Counted from the stretch's first letter, positions 8,016 to 17,166 are shown. The stretch is DNA of 41,882 bases from Microbacterium ureisolvens (GCF_015278315.1 NZ_JADIJE010000020.1:1-41882), one strand, 5' to 3'. The notes: generated from the sequence alone by a model not told the origin. Numbers and translations: made by a program.

Positions 8016-9131
8016 TCAGTCCAGACGCAGGCGGTCGACGGCGGCCTGGATCGCGACGGCGGCCGCGCCACGCGCCCACGCGACGAACCCCGAGTCGTCG
8101 ACGTAGAGCCGCACCGGGTCGGATCGCGGATCGCGGCCGGCCGCGATCGCGGCGCGCACCCGATCCTCGGCGAGCGCGAACAGCCCGATGCCCTCGCCTG
8201 CCAGAACCGCCGCGGTCTGGAACGTGAGATTCGCCGCCAGGGCGATGAACCGGCCGAGGGCATCTGCGGCGGCCTCCACCACTGTCACAGCCGCGGGCTC
8301 GCCGGCCCTCGCGAGTTCGAGGACCTCGTCGTACGACACCGGGCGCTGCAGCGCCGCCGACACCTGAGCGGAGATCGAGCCGGACGTGAGCATCGCCTGC
8401 GAACAGCCGCGGTGGCCGGCCTGGCAGAGCGGCCCGCTGTCGCTGAGCGGGATGTGGCCGCCCAGGCCCAGACCCGCCTCGTCCGACCGCACCACCTCGC
8501 CGCCGACGACGAGCCCGTATCCGACACCCGCTCCGATCGTCAGGACGACGAAGCCGGGGATGCCGCGACCGAGCCCGAACCAGCGCTCGGCCTCCGACAG
8601 CGCGACGAGGTCGTTCTCGAGCGCGACCGGCACGCCGAGCTCGGCTTCGAGCAGAGACGCGAAATCGACATCTTCCCACTCCAGGAACGGCGCGTAGCGC
8701 ACCTTCCCATCGAGCACCGCACCGCCCAGTGCCACTCCCACCCCGTCGAGCGGGTCGGCGCTGAGTGCCCGGATCGTCCGCGCGATGGCGGCGGCGACGA
8801 GGGCCGGCTCGTGCGAGTCGAGCGGCTCGGTGCGCTCGGCCAGCAGACCCGCGCGGACGTCGGTCACGACCACCTCGATGGCATCGCCGGTCACCTTGAC
8901 CCCGCCGAACCGCCCCAGCCCGGGTGCGACGTCGAGGGGGCGGACGGGCCGGCCCACCGAGCCGTCGGCGAGGTCGTCGAGCTCGATGAGGTAGCCGCGG
9001 TCGAGGAAGGGCTTGGCGAGCCGGGTGAGACTGGCCGGCGAGAGTCCGAGTCGATTCGTGAGAGCGCTGCGAGCGATCGGCCCATGGATGAGCACCGCGC
9101 GCGCGAGTGCGCGCTCACTGTCCGTCAACAT
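8016..9131 (-). CDS. ROK family transcriptional repressor
   Basis: A 371-residue ROK protein. Residues ~5-60 form a winged helix-turn-helix (HGPIARSALTNRLGLSPASLTRLAK), and the rest is the sugar-kinase-like sensor domain. Several kinase features are degraded: the N-terminal phosphate loop reads FGGVKVTGDAIEV without the usual DxGGT, and the zinc motif reads CQAGHRGC, with Ala238 replacing the second cysteine and Gln where the following glutamate usually sits. ENDLVALSE (Asp174) is retained. It therefore looks like a pure sugar-sensing repressor. It is divergent from the alpha-galactosidase operon, with a likely operator at 9234-9254. The likely ligand is galactose or an alpha-galactoside (inferred from context). 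AGGGAG lies ten bases before ATG 9131. Confidence 0.9.
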   Translation of the reverse strand: MLTDSERALARAVLIHGPIARSALTNRLGLSPASLTRLAKPFLDRGYLIELDDLADGSVGRPVRPLDVAPGLGRFGGVKVTGDAIEVVVTDVRAGLLAERTEPLDSHEPALVAAAIARTIRALSADPLDGVGVALGGAVLDGKVRYAPFLEWEDVDFASLLEAELGVPVALENDLVALSEAERWFGLGRGIPGFVVLTIGAGVGYGLVVGGEVVRSDEAGLGLGGHIPLSDSGPLCQAGHRGCSQAMLTSGSISAQVSAALQRPVSYDEVLELARAGEPAAVTVVEAAADALGRFIALAANLTFQTAAVLAGEGIGLFALAEDRVRAAIAAGRDPRSDPVRLYVDDSGFVAWARGAAAVAIQAAVDRLRLD

Positions 9132-9222
9132 CGCCGGCGAACTCCCTTTCTCGAGGTCGTTGTTTTCATTCTGGCATGAACTCGACGCTCCCCTGAGGAA
9201 GATTGTCGCAGCAGCCCCAGTC

Positions 9223-9258
9223 TTGTCGCGTTATTAATTCCGTGCTAGAACTAATCCC
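9223..9258 (+). promoter_or_regulatory. Promoter and ROK-type operator of the alpha-galactoside operon
   Basis: TTGTCG (9223-9228), a 17-bp spacer and TAGAAC (9246-9251) form a plausible promoter, with the start site expected at or next to ATG 9259, so the mRNA would be leaderless. An AT-rich inverted repeat, TTAATTC (9234-9240) N7 GAACTAA (9248-9254), overlaps the spacer and the -10 box. A repressor bound there would block transcription. The divergent ROK gene is the obvious candidate. Confidence 0.65.
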
Positions 9259-11427
9259 ATGCACAGCATCGACCGCTTGCTCGACGCCGAACAGAGCGCC
9301 CTGCCCGCTGAACCCCGGGTGCTCCACCTCTCTCGGGGCGGGACGAGCGTGGTCGTCGACCTCACTGCGTCCCCCGCGCCGGCGATCGTGCACTGGGGCG
9401 CGGAACTGGCCGGCTCGACGCCGGAGACGCTCCGAGGTCTCGCCGCCGGCGCACGCGCGCAGCGCGTGTCGGGCGGCCTGGACGGGACTCCCGCACTGAC
9501 GCTCGTGCCGACCGGCGCCGAAGGATGGTTCGGCACCCCCGCCTTCGAGGGCCACCGCGAGGGCTCCGGCGTCAGCATCCGGCTGACCCTGGCGGACGTG
9601 CAGGCCTCCGACGATCGCGCGAGCATCGCCCTCGCCGACACCGAGGCCCGCCTGGCCGTGAGGGCGGAGCTGCGGGTCGGCAAGGGCGGGCTCCTCCACC
9701 AGCGCCTGACCGTCCGCAACACCGGACAGACGCCGTACACGCTGCACTCGCTGCAGCCGACCTTTCCGATCCCGTGGGATGCGACCGAGGTGCTCGACAC
9801 CACCGGGCACCACCTGCGTGAGCGGGCACCCCAGCGCCGCGAACTGGCCGTCGGCTCGCACCTGCGTGAGAGCCGCCGCGGCCGCACCGGCGCCGACGCC
9901 ACGATCCTCCTCGCCGCGGGCCGGCGCGGCTTCGGCTTCGAGACCGGGCGCGTGCACGGCATCCACGTCGCATGGAGCGGCAACCACCGCGTCCTCGCGG
10001 AGCGCACCGTCACCGGCGACGCCTTCCTGGCCGGTGGCGAGCTGCTGCTGCCCGGCGAGATCGTGCTGAGGCCCGGCGCCGCGTACAGCTCTCCGTGGGT
10101 GATCGGCTCGTGGGGCGATGGCCTCAGTCAGCTCTCATGGCGGTTCCACGAGGAGTGGCGCGCGCGGCCGCAGCACCCTCGGCGGCCGCGGCCCGTGACG
10201 CTCAACACGTGGGAGGCCGTCTATTTCGACCACTCGCTCGATCGCCTCACGGCACTCGCCGATGCCGCGGCCGCGGCGGGCGTGGAACGCTTCGTCCTGG
10301 ATGACGGGTGGTTCACGGGGCGGCGAGACGACACCGCGGGCCTCGGCGACTGGACCGTCGACGGCGACGTGTGGCCTGAGGGCCTCCACCCGCTCGTCGA
10401 CCACGTGCGCGAGCTGGGCATGGAATTCGGGCTGTGGGTCGAGCCCGAGATGGTCAACCCCGACAGCGACCTCGCCCGTCGGCATCCCGATTGGATCCTG
10501 CGAGGACGGATGTCGCTCCCGCCGTCAGCCCGCCAGCAGCAGGTGATCGACCTCTCCCACCCTGACGCGTACACCCACATCTCCGCGCACCTGCACGCGC
10601 TGCTCGACGAGTATCCGATCGCGTACCTGAAGTGGGACCACAACCGCGATCTCGTCGACGCCGGCAGCGGTCCGGCCGGGGCCGCCCGCGTCCACGAGCA
10701 CACCGTCGCGGTGTACCGCCTGCTCGACGAGCTCAAGGCGTCGCATCCCGGTCTCGAGATCGAGAGCTGCGCCTCCGGTGGCGCTCGTGTCGATCTCGGC
10801 ATCCTCGATCGCACCGACCGTGTCTGGACGAGCGACAGCCTCGACCCGCTGGAGCGGCTCGACAATCAGCGGTACACGGGCCTGGTCGTGCCGCCGGAGA
10901 TGCTCGGGATGCACCTGACGAGCCCCGTCGTCCACTCGTCGGGGCGCACGGTCTCACTCGGACTGAGCGGAGCCGTCGCCCTGCTCGGCCACTTCGGCAT
11001 CGAATGGGACCTCACCGCCGTCGACGAAGAGCGCCGCGCCGAGATCGCCGAGTGGGTCGCGCTCGCTCAGCGGCTGCGGCCGGTGATCGCCTCGGGGCGC
11101 GTGGTCCACGTCGACGGCACCGATCCCGGCATCGACGTGCGCGGCATCGTGGCGGGGGATGCGGCATCCGCCGTCTTCACGATCGTCCAGACGGCGACCA
11201 GCGCCGCCTACCCGCCCGGCCGTGTCCGGCTGCCGGGCCTCGACGCCGCGCGGAGCTACCGGCTGCGGGTGCTGATGCGCGACGCCGACGAGGCGGGCCA
11301 GTCGGCACTCGAATGGGCCGCGGACGCCCCGCTGCTCACCGGCCGCGAGCTGGCCGAGGCGGGCGTGCGCCCACCTGTGCAGCGCCCCCAGCAGGCGATG
11401 GTCGTCGAGCTCACCGCCGAGAACTGA
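9259..11427 (+). CDS. GH36 alpha-galactosidase
   Basis: A 722-residue glycoside hydrolase family 36 enzyme that releases terminal alpha-galactose from melibiose, raffinose and related sugars. Architecture is the usual N-terminal beta-supersandwich (residues ~1-310), TIM barrel (~320-640) and C-terminal beta domain. The nucleophile is Asp460 in LKWDHNRD and the acid/base is Asp526 in WTSDSLD. NTWEAVYFD, VLDDGWF, GLWVEPEMVN and ESCASGGARVD are family signatures. There is no signal peptide, so it acts in the cytoplasm on sugar imported by the downstream ABC system. ATG 9259 follows a promoter by seven bases and has no ribosome-binding site, which suggests leaderless translation. A 34-base gap separates it from the binding-protein gene. 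Confidence 0.97.
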   Translation: MHSIDRLLDAEQSALPAEPRVLHLSRGGTSVVVDLTASPAPAIVHWGAELAGSTPETLRGLAAGARAQRVSGGLDGTPALTLVPTGAEGWFGTPAFEGHREGSGVSIRLTLADVQASDDRASIALADTEARLAVRAELRVGKGGLLHQRLTVRNTGQTPYTLHSLQPTFPIPWDATEVLDTTGHHLRERAPQRRELAVGSHLRESRRGRTGADATILLAAGRRGFGFETGRVHGIHVAWSGNHRVLAERTVTGDAFLAGGELLLPGEIVLRPGAAYSSPWVIGSWGDGLSQLSWRFHEEWRARPQHPRRPRPVTLNTWEAVYFDHSLDRLTALADAAAAAGVERFVLDDGWFTGRRDDTAGLGDWTVDGDVWPEGLHPLVDHVRELGMEFGLWVEPEMVNPDSDLARRHPDWILRGRMSLPPSARQQQVIDLSHPDAYTHISAHLHALLDEYPIAYLKWDHNRDLVDAGSGPAGAARVHEHTVAVYRLLDELKASHPGLEIESCASGGARVDLGILDRTDRVWTSDSLDPLERLDNQRYTGLVVPPEMLGMHLTSPVVHSSGRTVSLGLSGAVALLGHFGIEWDLTAVDEERRAEIAEWVALAQRLRPVIASGRVVHVDGTDPGIDVRGIVAGDAASAVFTIVQTATSAAYPPGRVRLPGLDAARSYRLRVLMRDADEAGQSALEWAADAPLLTGRELAEAGVRPPVQRPQQAMVVELTAEN

Positions 11428-11461
11428 CAACTCCACCACCCGACGCGCAAGGAGGCGCACG

Positions 11462-12751
11462 ATGAGAACCAGTCAACGACGATGGATCAGGCCGGTCGCG
11501 GTCGCGTTCATCGCCGCGACAGCGGCGGCCGCCGGCGGCTGCGCCCAGCAGCCGGCGGACGGCGTCACCCAGCTGAACTTCTTCCAGTTCAAGGGAGAGG
11601 CGCTCGAGGACTTCAACGAGATCATCGCCGACTTCGAGGCCGAGAACCCCGACATCGACGTCGTGCAGAACCAGGTCGCCGATGCCGACACGGTCATCCG
11701 CACCCTGCTCGTCAAGGATCGCGTGCCCGACGTCATCACCCTCAACGCGAACGGGAACTTCGGCCGGCTCGCGCAGGCCGGCGTGTTCCACGACTTCACG
11801 GGCGACCCGATCCTCGAGACGATCAACCCCGCGGTCCAGGACATCCTCGCGGATCTGGGCACCTACGGCGACGAGGTCAACGGGCTCGGCTACGTCAACA
11901 ACGCCAACGGCATCATCTACAACCAGGACATCTTCGAGGAGCAGGGGCTCGAGGTCCCCGAGACGTGGGATGAGCTCATCGCCGTCTGCGATGCGCTGGT
12001 CGAGGCCGGCATCCAGCCGTTCTACGGGACGCTGGCGGACTCGTGGACCGGCATCCCCTCCTGGAACGCGCTCGGCGCGTACCCCGCGCAGGGCGACTTC
12101 TTCGACAAGATGCGCGAAGAAGGCGAGAACGTCGGACCGGACTCCGAGGTGTCGTTCCAGAAGGACTTCCCCGAGGCGATGGACCGGCAGTACGAGCTGT
12201 TCTCGTACATGCAGGAGGGGTATCGCGGCAAGACGTACGACGACGGCAACGCCGCGTTCGCAGGCGGCGAGGCGGCCATGCTGCTGCAGGGCATCTGGGC
12301 CACGAACCCGATCAAGCAGGTCAATCCCGACATCCGCATGGGCATCTTCCCGTATCCGACCGACGAGCCCGGCGAGAGCCTGCTCGTCTCGGGGGTCGAC
12401 GTCGTCTTCACGATGGGCAAGAACGGCGCGAAGGAGGAGGCTGCCCAGCGCTTCCTCGACTACGTCTTCCAGCCCGAGGTCATCGAGGAGTTCGCTGCCT
12501 CGCAGAACATGGTGCCCTCCGTCGAAGGCGCCGAGCTCAGCGACGACCCGGCCCTGCAGTCCGTCAAGCCGTACTTCGACGACGGGCGCATCACCGGCTT
12601 CATCGATCACCAGATCCCGGCGGCCGTTACGCTGATCCCGATCGACCAGCAGTTCCTCTTCGAGGGCGACACCGAAGCCGCCCTGAAGGCCCTCGACAGC
12701 GAGTGGGCGAAGGTCGCCGCTCGCACGATCCCCGTCACGACAGGAGAGTGA
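11462..12751 (+). CDS. Sugar ABC transporter substrate-binding lipoprotein
   Basis: A 429-residue family 1 extracellular solute-binding protein, anchored as a lipoprotein: basic start, hydrophobic segment (VAVAFIAATAAAAGG) and lipobox cysteine Cys27. The mature part has the MsmE/RafE-like layout, with LNFFQFKGEALEDFNEII, NNANGIIYNQDIFEEQGLEVP and FAGGEAAMLLQGIWA. It captures the oligosaccharide outside the membrane and delivers it to the two permeases encoded next. AAGGAGG (11449-11455) precedes ATG 11462 by six bases. By context the ligand is probably an alpha-galactoside such as raffinose or melibiose, which is inferred and not shown by the sequence. Confidence 0.95.
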   Translation: MRTSQRRWIRPVAVAFIAATAAAAGGCAQQPADGVTQLNFFQFKGEALEDFNEIIADFEAENPDIDVVQNQVADADTVIRTLLVKDRVPDVITLNANGNFGRLAQAGVFHDFTGDPILETINPAVQDILADLGTYGDEVNGLGYVNNANGIIYNQDIFEEQGLEVPETWDELIAVCDALVEAGIQPFYGTLADSWTGIPSWNALGAYPAQGDFFDKMREEGENVGPDSEVSFQKDFPEAMDRQYELFSYMQEGYRGKTYDDGNAAFAGGEAAMLLQGIWATNPIKQVNPDIRMGIFPYPTDEPGESLLVSGVDVVFTMGKNGAKEEAAQRFLDYVFQPEVIEEFAASQNMVPSVEGAELSDDPALQSVKPYFDDGRITGFIDHQIPAAVTLIPIDQQFLFEGDTEAALKALDSEWAKVAARTIPVTTGE

Positions 12752-12752
12752 C

Positions 12753-13688
12753 ATGACCACTGTCACCCAGGCTGTGCGGTCCACCGCCACGAGCAGCGCA
12801 CCGAAGCGCGCGACGCGTGTGCGATCGGAGAGCACCAGAGCCCCGTCCGCCTACTACTGGATGGTGTGGCCCGCTGTGATCGCGTTCGCCGCGTTCCACA
12901 CCCTTCCCGTCATCGTGAGCGTGTTCTTCAGCTTCACGAACTACCCGGGCTACGGCGCCTGGAACTTCGTCGGACTGTCGAACTACGTGAACCTCTTCCG
13001 CGACGACCGTGTGCTGCAGGCCTACGGGTTCTCGTTCCTGTTCGCCATCGTCGCGACGATCCTCACCAATGTGCTTTCGCTGGCCATCGCCCTGGGCCTG
13101 AACGCCAAGATCCGGGCGCGCAACTTCTGGCGCGGCGTGTACTTCGTGCCGTACATCCTCGCGATCCTGGTGATCGGCTACGTGTTCCAGTTCATGTTCT
13201 CGAACTCGCTGCCGAAGATCCTGTCGGGTATCCCCGTGTTCCGCGAGAACATCCTCACCAACGAGACGTGGGCGTGGACGGCGATCGTGGCGCTCGCGGT
13301 GTGGCAGGCATGCGCGTTCGCGATCATCATCTACCTGTCGGGGCTGCAGACGATCCCCGCCGAGCTCTACGAGGCGTCGTCGCTGGACGGCGCGACCCCG
13401 TGGCGGCAGTTCCGCTCGATCACCTTCCCGCTCATCGGCGCGTTCTTCACGATCAACGTGGTGCTGAGCCTCAAGGGATTCCTCCAGGTCTTCGACCCGA
13501 TCGTCGCCCTCACCAACGGCGGCCCGGGCACGGCGACCGAATCGGTGACGCTTCTCATCTTCCGGGGCGGCTTCTCGGGCGGCGAGTTCGCCTACCAGAC
13601 GGCCAACGCGGTGATCTTCTTCATCGTCATCACGGTCGTCTCGCTCTTCCAGTTCCGGGTCCTTCAGCGCAGAGAGGCCGATTTCTGA
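12753..13688 (+). CDS. Sugar ABC transporter permease, MalF/MsmF type
   Basis: A 311-residue MalF-like membrane subunit with about six transmembrane helices after a ~35-residue polar N-terminus. The EAA loop that contacts the ATPase is ELYEASSLDGATPWRQF. NGGPGTATESVTLLIF is a typical C-terminal element of carbohydrate uptake family 1 permeases. It starts one base after the binding-protein stop, with AGGAGA upstream, and ends overlapping the start of the second permease (TGATG). It forms the translocation channel together with the next gene product. No ATPase gene is present in the cluster. Confidence 0.95.
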   Translation: MTTVTQAVRSTATSSAPKRATRVRSESTRAPSAYYWMVWPAVIAFAAFHTLPVIVSVFFSFTNYPGYGAWNFVGLSNYVNLFRDDRVLQAYGFSFLFAIVATILTNVLSLAIALGLNAKIRARNFWRGVYFVPYILAILVIGYVFQFMFSNSLPKILSGIPVFRENILTNETWAWTAIVALAVWQACAFAIIIYLSGLQTIPAELYEASSLDGATPWRQFRSITFPLIGAFFTINVVLSLKGFLQVFDPIVALTNGGPGTATESVTLLIFRGGFSGGEFAYQTANAVIFFIVITVVSLFQFRVLQRREADF

Positions 13689-14605
13689 TGACCACCGCAA
13701 CCAACGTCGCTCCGCAAGCCGAGCAGGAGCTCGACGCCGTCACCGCGAACAACCGGCGCAAGCGCCGTGGCGAACCTGACGACGACACCCGCAAGACCAA
13801 CTGGTGGGCCACCGCGCTCATCGCGGTGTGCTCGCTCACCGTCCTGATCCCGCTCTACCTGGCGGTCGTCGTCGCTCTCAAGACCCCCGAGCAGCTCACG
13901 CAGGGCACCGGCTTCGAGCTGCCGAACCCGATCCGCTGGGAGAACTTCGCCGATGCGTGGGTGCGCACGAGCTTCCCGCAGGCGCTGGCGAACACGGCGT
14001 TCATCACCGTGGGCTCGGTGGTCTTCACCCTGCTCACGAGCTCGATCGTCGCCTACGCGATCGCGCGCAACATCCACCGGCCGTTCTTCAAGGGCGTGTT
14101 CTTCTATCTGCTCGCGGCGCTGTTCATCCCGTTCCCGATCATCATGCTGCCGCTGGTGAAGCAGACCTCGATCCTGGGGCTCGACAACCAGGTCGGCATG
14201 ATCATCCTGTACACGATCTACGGGCTGTCGCTGAACATCTTCATCTACACCGCGTACATCCGCTCGATCCCCATCGAGCTCGAGGAGGCGGCGAGGGTCG
14301 ACGGCGCGAGCACGTGGCGGGTGTTCTGGCAGGTGATCTTCCCGCTGCTCATGCCGATGAACGCGACGGTCGGCATCCTCACGTGCGTGTGGGCGTGGAA
14401 CGACTTCATCATGCCGCTCGTCGTGCTCACCGACCCGTCTGCGCGCACGCTCCCGCTCGCGCAGTACGTGTTCCAGGGACAGTTCAACACCGACTACACC
14501 GTCGCGTTCGCGTCGTACCTCATGGCGATGGCGCCGCTGCTGATCGTGTACATCTTCAGCCAGCGCTGGGTGATCTCGGGCGTCACCCGCGGCTCGATCA
14601 AGTGA
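13688..14605 (+). CDS. Sugar ABC transporter permease, MalG/MsmG type
   Basis: A 305-residue MalG-like permease. Helices run from WWATALIAVCSLTVLIPLYLA to LMAMAPLLIVYIFSQRW, and the EAA loop is ELEEAARVDGASTWRVF. ATG 13688 shares its A with the TGA of the preceding permease, so translation is coupled. A long open reading frame covers this gene from 12866, but the part before 13688 is the shadow of the first permease. The strong hairpin at 14608-14645 ends the operon. As in many actinobacterial carbohydrate systems, a shared ATPase (MsiK/MsmK type) encoded elsewhere probably energises it. Confidence 0.95.
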   Translation: MTTATNVAPQAEQELDAVTANNRRKRRGEPDDDTRKTNWWATALIAVCSLTVLIPLYLAVVVALKTPEQLTQGTGFELPNPIRWENFADAWVRTSFPQALANTAFITVGSVVFTLLTSSIVAYAIARNIHRPFFKGVFFYLLAALFIPFPIIMLPLVKQTSILGLDNQVGMIILYTIYGLSLNIFIYTAYIRSIPIELEEAARVDGASTWRVFWQVIFPLLMPMNATVGILTCVWAWNDFIMPLVVLTDPSARTLPLAQYVFQGQFNTDYTVAFASYLMAMAPLLIVYIFSQRWVISGVTRGSIK

Positions 14606-14607
14606 GT

Positions 14608-14645
14608 GCGAGGACGGATGCCGCGGCCGCGGCATCCGTCCTCGC
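14608..14645. terminator. Bidirectional GGATGCC-type terminator
   Basis: A perfect 38-base palindrome with arms of 19 bases: GCGAGGACGGATGCCGCGG (14608-14626) and its complement (14627-14645). It lies between the convergent permease and alpha/beta hydrolase genes and fills nearly the whole intergenic gap. Confidence 0.85.
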
Positions 14646-15527
14646 TCACTGCGCGGCGGCGAAGAGCTGCAGCATGTCGCGCGCGAGCTGGTGGGGCGCT
14701 GTCTCGCACGGCGCGTGTCCGGTGGGATAGGTCGCCACGCGGGCGCCGATGCGGGCGGCGTACGCCTCGTGCTGCGCCTGCGGCCACAGGTCCTGGTCGC
14801 CGACGGCGATCAGCTTCGGGATGCCGACGGCCGCGACATCGTCGGCGAAGTCGGGCGTGCTCATCATGAGGCCGACCACGTCGTCGATGCAGGATCGGCC
14901 GGTGACGGCCAGGCGCTCGCGGACGAACGCGATGCGGCCGGGCGGCGTGCGGTTGAGGTTGTAGCGGATGCCCCACAGGATCAGCCCGGCCGCCCGATGC
15001 GGCGACATGTCGGAGATCGGCCCGATGTGCTTGACACCGCGGAACACCTGGCCGGTGGCAGGCGGGGCCGACATCAGCGTCAGGCTGCGGAACAGATCGG
15101 GCCGCGCCACGAGGGCGAGCTCGGTGACCAGTCCCGCGAAGCTGTAGCCGAGCACGTGGGCGGGGCCGCCGTCGTCGAGGATCGCCACCAGGTCGTCGAC
15201 GAACAGGGCGTAGTCGTAGGCGTCGCGCGGCGGATCGAGGTGCTGCGGGCCGGCGGCCGCCGACTCGTAGTGGCCGGCGAGATCGTACGATTCGACGCGG
15301 AACCCGGCCGCGACGAGCACCGGGAACAGCAGGACGAAGTCCTCCTTCGACCCGGCGACACCCGGGACCAGCACCACTCGTGGCGCGTCCGGCTGCCCCA
15401 GACGGACGCGGGCCAGGCCACCGCTGGGCGCCGCGAACACATCGCGCTCGGTGCCCTGCGGAAAGACGCGCCAGTCGAAGTCCGGGAGGGCCAGGTCGCG
15501 CTGCAGCGCATCATCGATCGTCGTCAT
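14646..15527 (-). CDS. Alpha/beta hydrolase
   Basis: A 293-residue alpha/beta-fold hydrolase. The oxyanion-hole region is VLVPGVAGSKED, the nucleophile elbow is GYSFAG (serine nucleophile), a candidate acid sits in AVGDQDLWP, and the catalytic histidine is in PTGHAPCET. A cap region lies between FRSLTLMSAPPATG and DDVVGLM. ATG 15527 is chosen because upstream sequence is not protein-like; no ribosome-binding site is visible, but TAGTCT lies ten bases upstream, so the leader may be extremely short. It lies 13 bases after the carboxylesterase gene and may be cotranscribed with it. The substrate is unknown; ester or lactone hydrolysis is the general expectation. Confidence 0.88.
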   Translation of the reverse strand: MTTIDDALQRDLALPDFDWRVFPQGTERDVFAAPSGGLARVRLGQPDAPRVVLVPGVAGSKEDFVLLFPVLVAAGFRVESYDLAGHYESAAAGPQHLDPPRDAYDYALFVDDLVAILDDGGPAHVLGYSFAGLVTELALVARPDLFRSLTLMSAPPATGQVFRGVKHIGPISDMSPHRAAGLILWGIRYNLNRTPPGRIAFVRERLAVTGRSCIDDVVGLMMSTPDFADDVAAVGIPKLIAVGDQDLWPQAQHEAYAARIGARVATYPTGHAPCETAPHQLARDMLQLFAAAQ

Positions 15528-15540
15528 CGCGGGCGTCAGA

Positions 15541-17034
15541 CTACCCCCGAGGAAGCCCGTCGAGCTCGTTCTGCCGCGGCGCGTAGTCGATGTGCCCGCC
15601 GTCCGCATCGAAGGCCTGCACGGGCCGCCGCACGGACCACGGCTCCCAGCCGGGGTCGCCGTCGACCACGAACGAGACCCACGCGCGGTGCATCGCGTCG
15701 GCGAGCGACTGCGGGCCGTCAGGGCCACCCATCGCCACCGCGTCGGGCGTCTCCAGGCGGTCGAAGACGAAGCCGAGCTCCATCCCGTGCGCCGCGCCCA
15801 GCCGGTCCACCGGGCTCCGCCAGCGGAACTCGTAGACCCACGTCGGCGACGCGTCGCCGGTCCGGCTGTCGGCGAACCGCACGATCGGGCCGCGCAGCAG
15901 CATGTCGCCGACGACCTCGCCGAGCACCTCGCCCGGCGTGGACTCGGGTCGCCGCGATCGGTGCGCGCGGACGATACGTGCGGGGACGCGCGCGAAGCGC
16001 CGCGCGATGGCGAGGGTCAACGCCGTCGCCCGATCCACTGCGCCGGTGGGAACCAGCCACAGCCGGTACTCCTCGCTCGTGGAGCCGATGAGTACCGGGA
16101 TGTCGCGCCCCGCACCGTCGATCAGGGCGTCGAGCGGAGTGCGCGGCACGGCGTCGCCGCCGATGGCGAGCGCGACGGCAGGGCTCCGGCCGAGCGGGGA
16201 GCCGCCGCCCGCGGCGATCGCGGTCTGCTCGGCAACGAGTGCGCTCGGATCGGTGGCGGCGAAGGCGCCCTTCGACGGCGAGATCTTCAGCCGCTTCGCC
16301 ACCTCGCGCGTCATGCGTCCGGCCTTCTTCGGGGGCTGGGCGGAGAGCGGTCCGGATTGGAGGATCGCCCGGTCGAAGAGCTCCTTCGCGTGAGGGAGCG
16401 CCAGGAGGGCGGTCAGGGTGTTGGCTCCGGCCGAGTGCCCCATCACGGTCACGCAGCCGGGGTCGCCGCCGAACGCCGCGATCTCACGGCGGACCCAGCG
16501 CAGGGCGGCTTCCTGGTCGCTCACGCCGAGATTGCGCGGCACGTCGTCGAGGACGGCGAAGCCCTCTTGGCCGAGCCTGTACTGGATCGACACGTAGACG
16601 ATGCCGTGGCGCGCGAACCTCTCCCCGTCGTACGTCGGCAGAGCGGCGGAGCCCCTCGTGAGGGCGCCGCCGTGGACGAAGACCAGCACCGGCAGCGCGG
16701 CGTCGGCGGAGCGGTCGGCGGGGGTCCAGACGTTCACCGTGAGGACGTCGTCGCCGGCGATCTCGACGGTCGGGAGGTACTTCGCGACGTGGGCGCCGTA
16801 CGGGGTCTGCGGGGCGGTCGGGCCGAAGGCGGCGGCATCCCGCTCCCTCTCCCACGCGCGGGCCGGCTCGGGGGCGCGGAAGCGACGCTCTCCGGCGGGC
16901 GGCGCGGCGTAGGGGATGCCGAGGAAGCGATCCAGTCCGCCCTCCCGGATGCCGCGGACGCGACCCGTGCTCACCGCGACGACGGGACGCGCAGCGGTGA
17001 CCTCTGCGGCGGCGTCGGTCGCGGCATCCGTCAT
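15541..17034 (-). CDS. Type-B carboxylesterase
   Basis: A 497-residue carboxylesterase of the cholinesterase-like type B (PnbA) family. Family markers are GIREGGLDRFLGIPYAAPP, EIAGDDVLTVNVWTP, the oxyanion loop VFVHGGALTRG, the nucleophile GHSAGA, the acidic residue in IGSTSEEYRLW and the histidine in AAHGMELGFVF. The nucleophile motif has His where most relatives have Glu (GESAG), a tolerated variant. There is no signal peptide, so it is probably cytoplasmic. The start is ATG 17034, with AGAAGGAGA about seven bases upstream; an ATG 33 bases earlier lacks an RBS. It heads a possible two-gene hydrolase operon with the next alpha/beta hydrolase. Confidence 0.93.
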   Translation of the reverse strand: MTDAATDAAAEVTAARPVVAVSTGRVRGIREGGLDRFLGIPYAAPPAGERRFRAPEPARAWERERDAAAFGPTAPQTPYGAHVAKYLPTVEIAGDDVLTVNVWTPADRSADAALPVLVFVHGGALTRGSAALPTYDGERFARHGIVYVSIQYRLGQEGFAVLDDVPRNLGVSDQEAALRWVRREIAAFGGDPGCVTVMGHSAGANTLTALLALPHAKELFDRAILQSGPLSAQPPKKAGRMTREVAKRLKISPSKGAFAATDPSALVAEQTAIAAGGGSPLGRSPAVALAIGGDAVPRTPLDALIDGAGRDIPVLIGSTSEEYRLWLVPTGAVDRATALTLAIARRFARVPARIVRAHRSRRPESTPGEVLGEVVGDMLLRGPIVRFADSRTGDASPTWVYEFRWRSPVDRLGAAHGMELGFVFDRLETPDAVAMGGPDGPQSLADAMHRAWVSFVVDGDPGWEPWSVRRPVQAFDADGGHIDYAPRQNELDGLPRG

Positions 17035-17166
17035 CGCACGTCTCCTTCTGAGGCGCGTCGTCGGCACGCTCGCACTCAGACTCGAGCAGTGCGGGACTCG
17101 GTGTCAAGCAACGGCGCCCCCGTGCCCACGCGGATAGTCTGGTGTGCGCCCCGGCGAGAGGTGACG

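Noticed and set aside
15451..17166. Long + strand frame continuous with the acyltransferase gene
   Set aside because: The segment before 17167 is antisense to the carboxylesterase and has no domain character; the acyltransferase has its own start and RBS.
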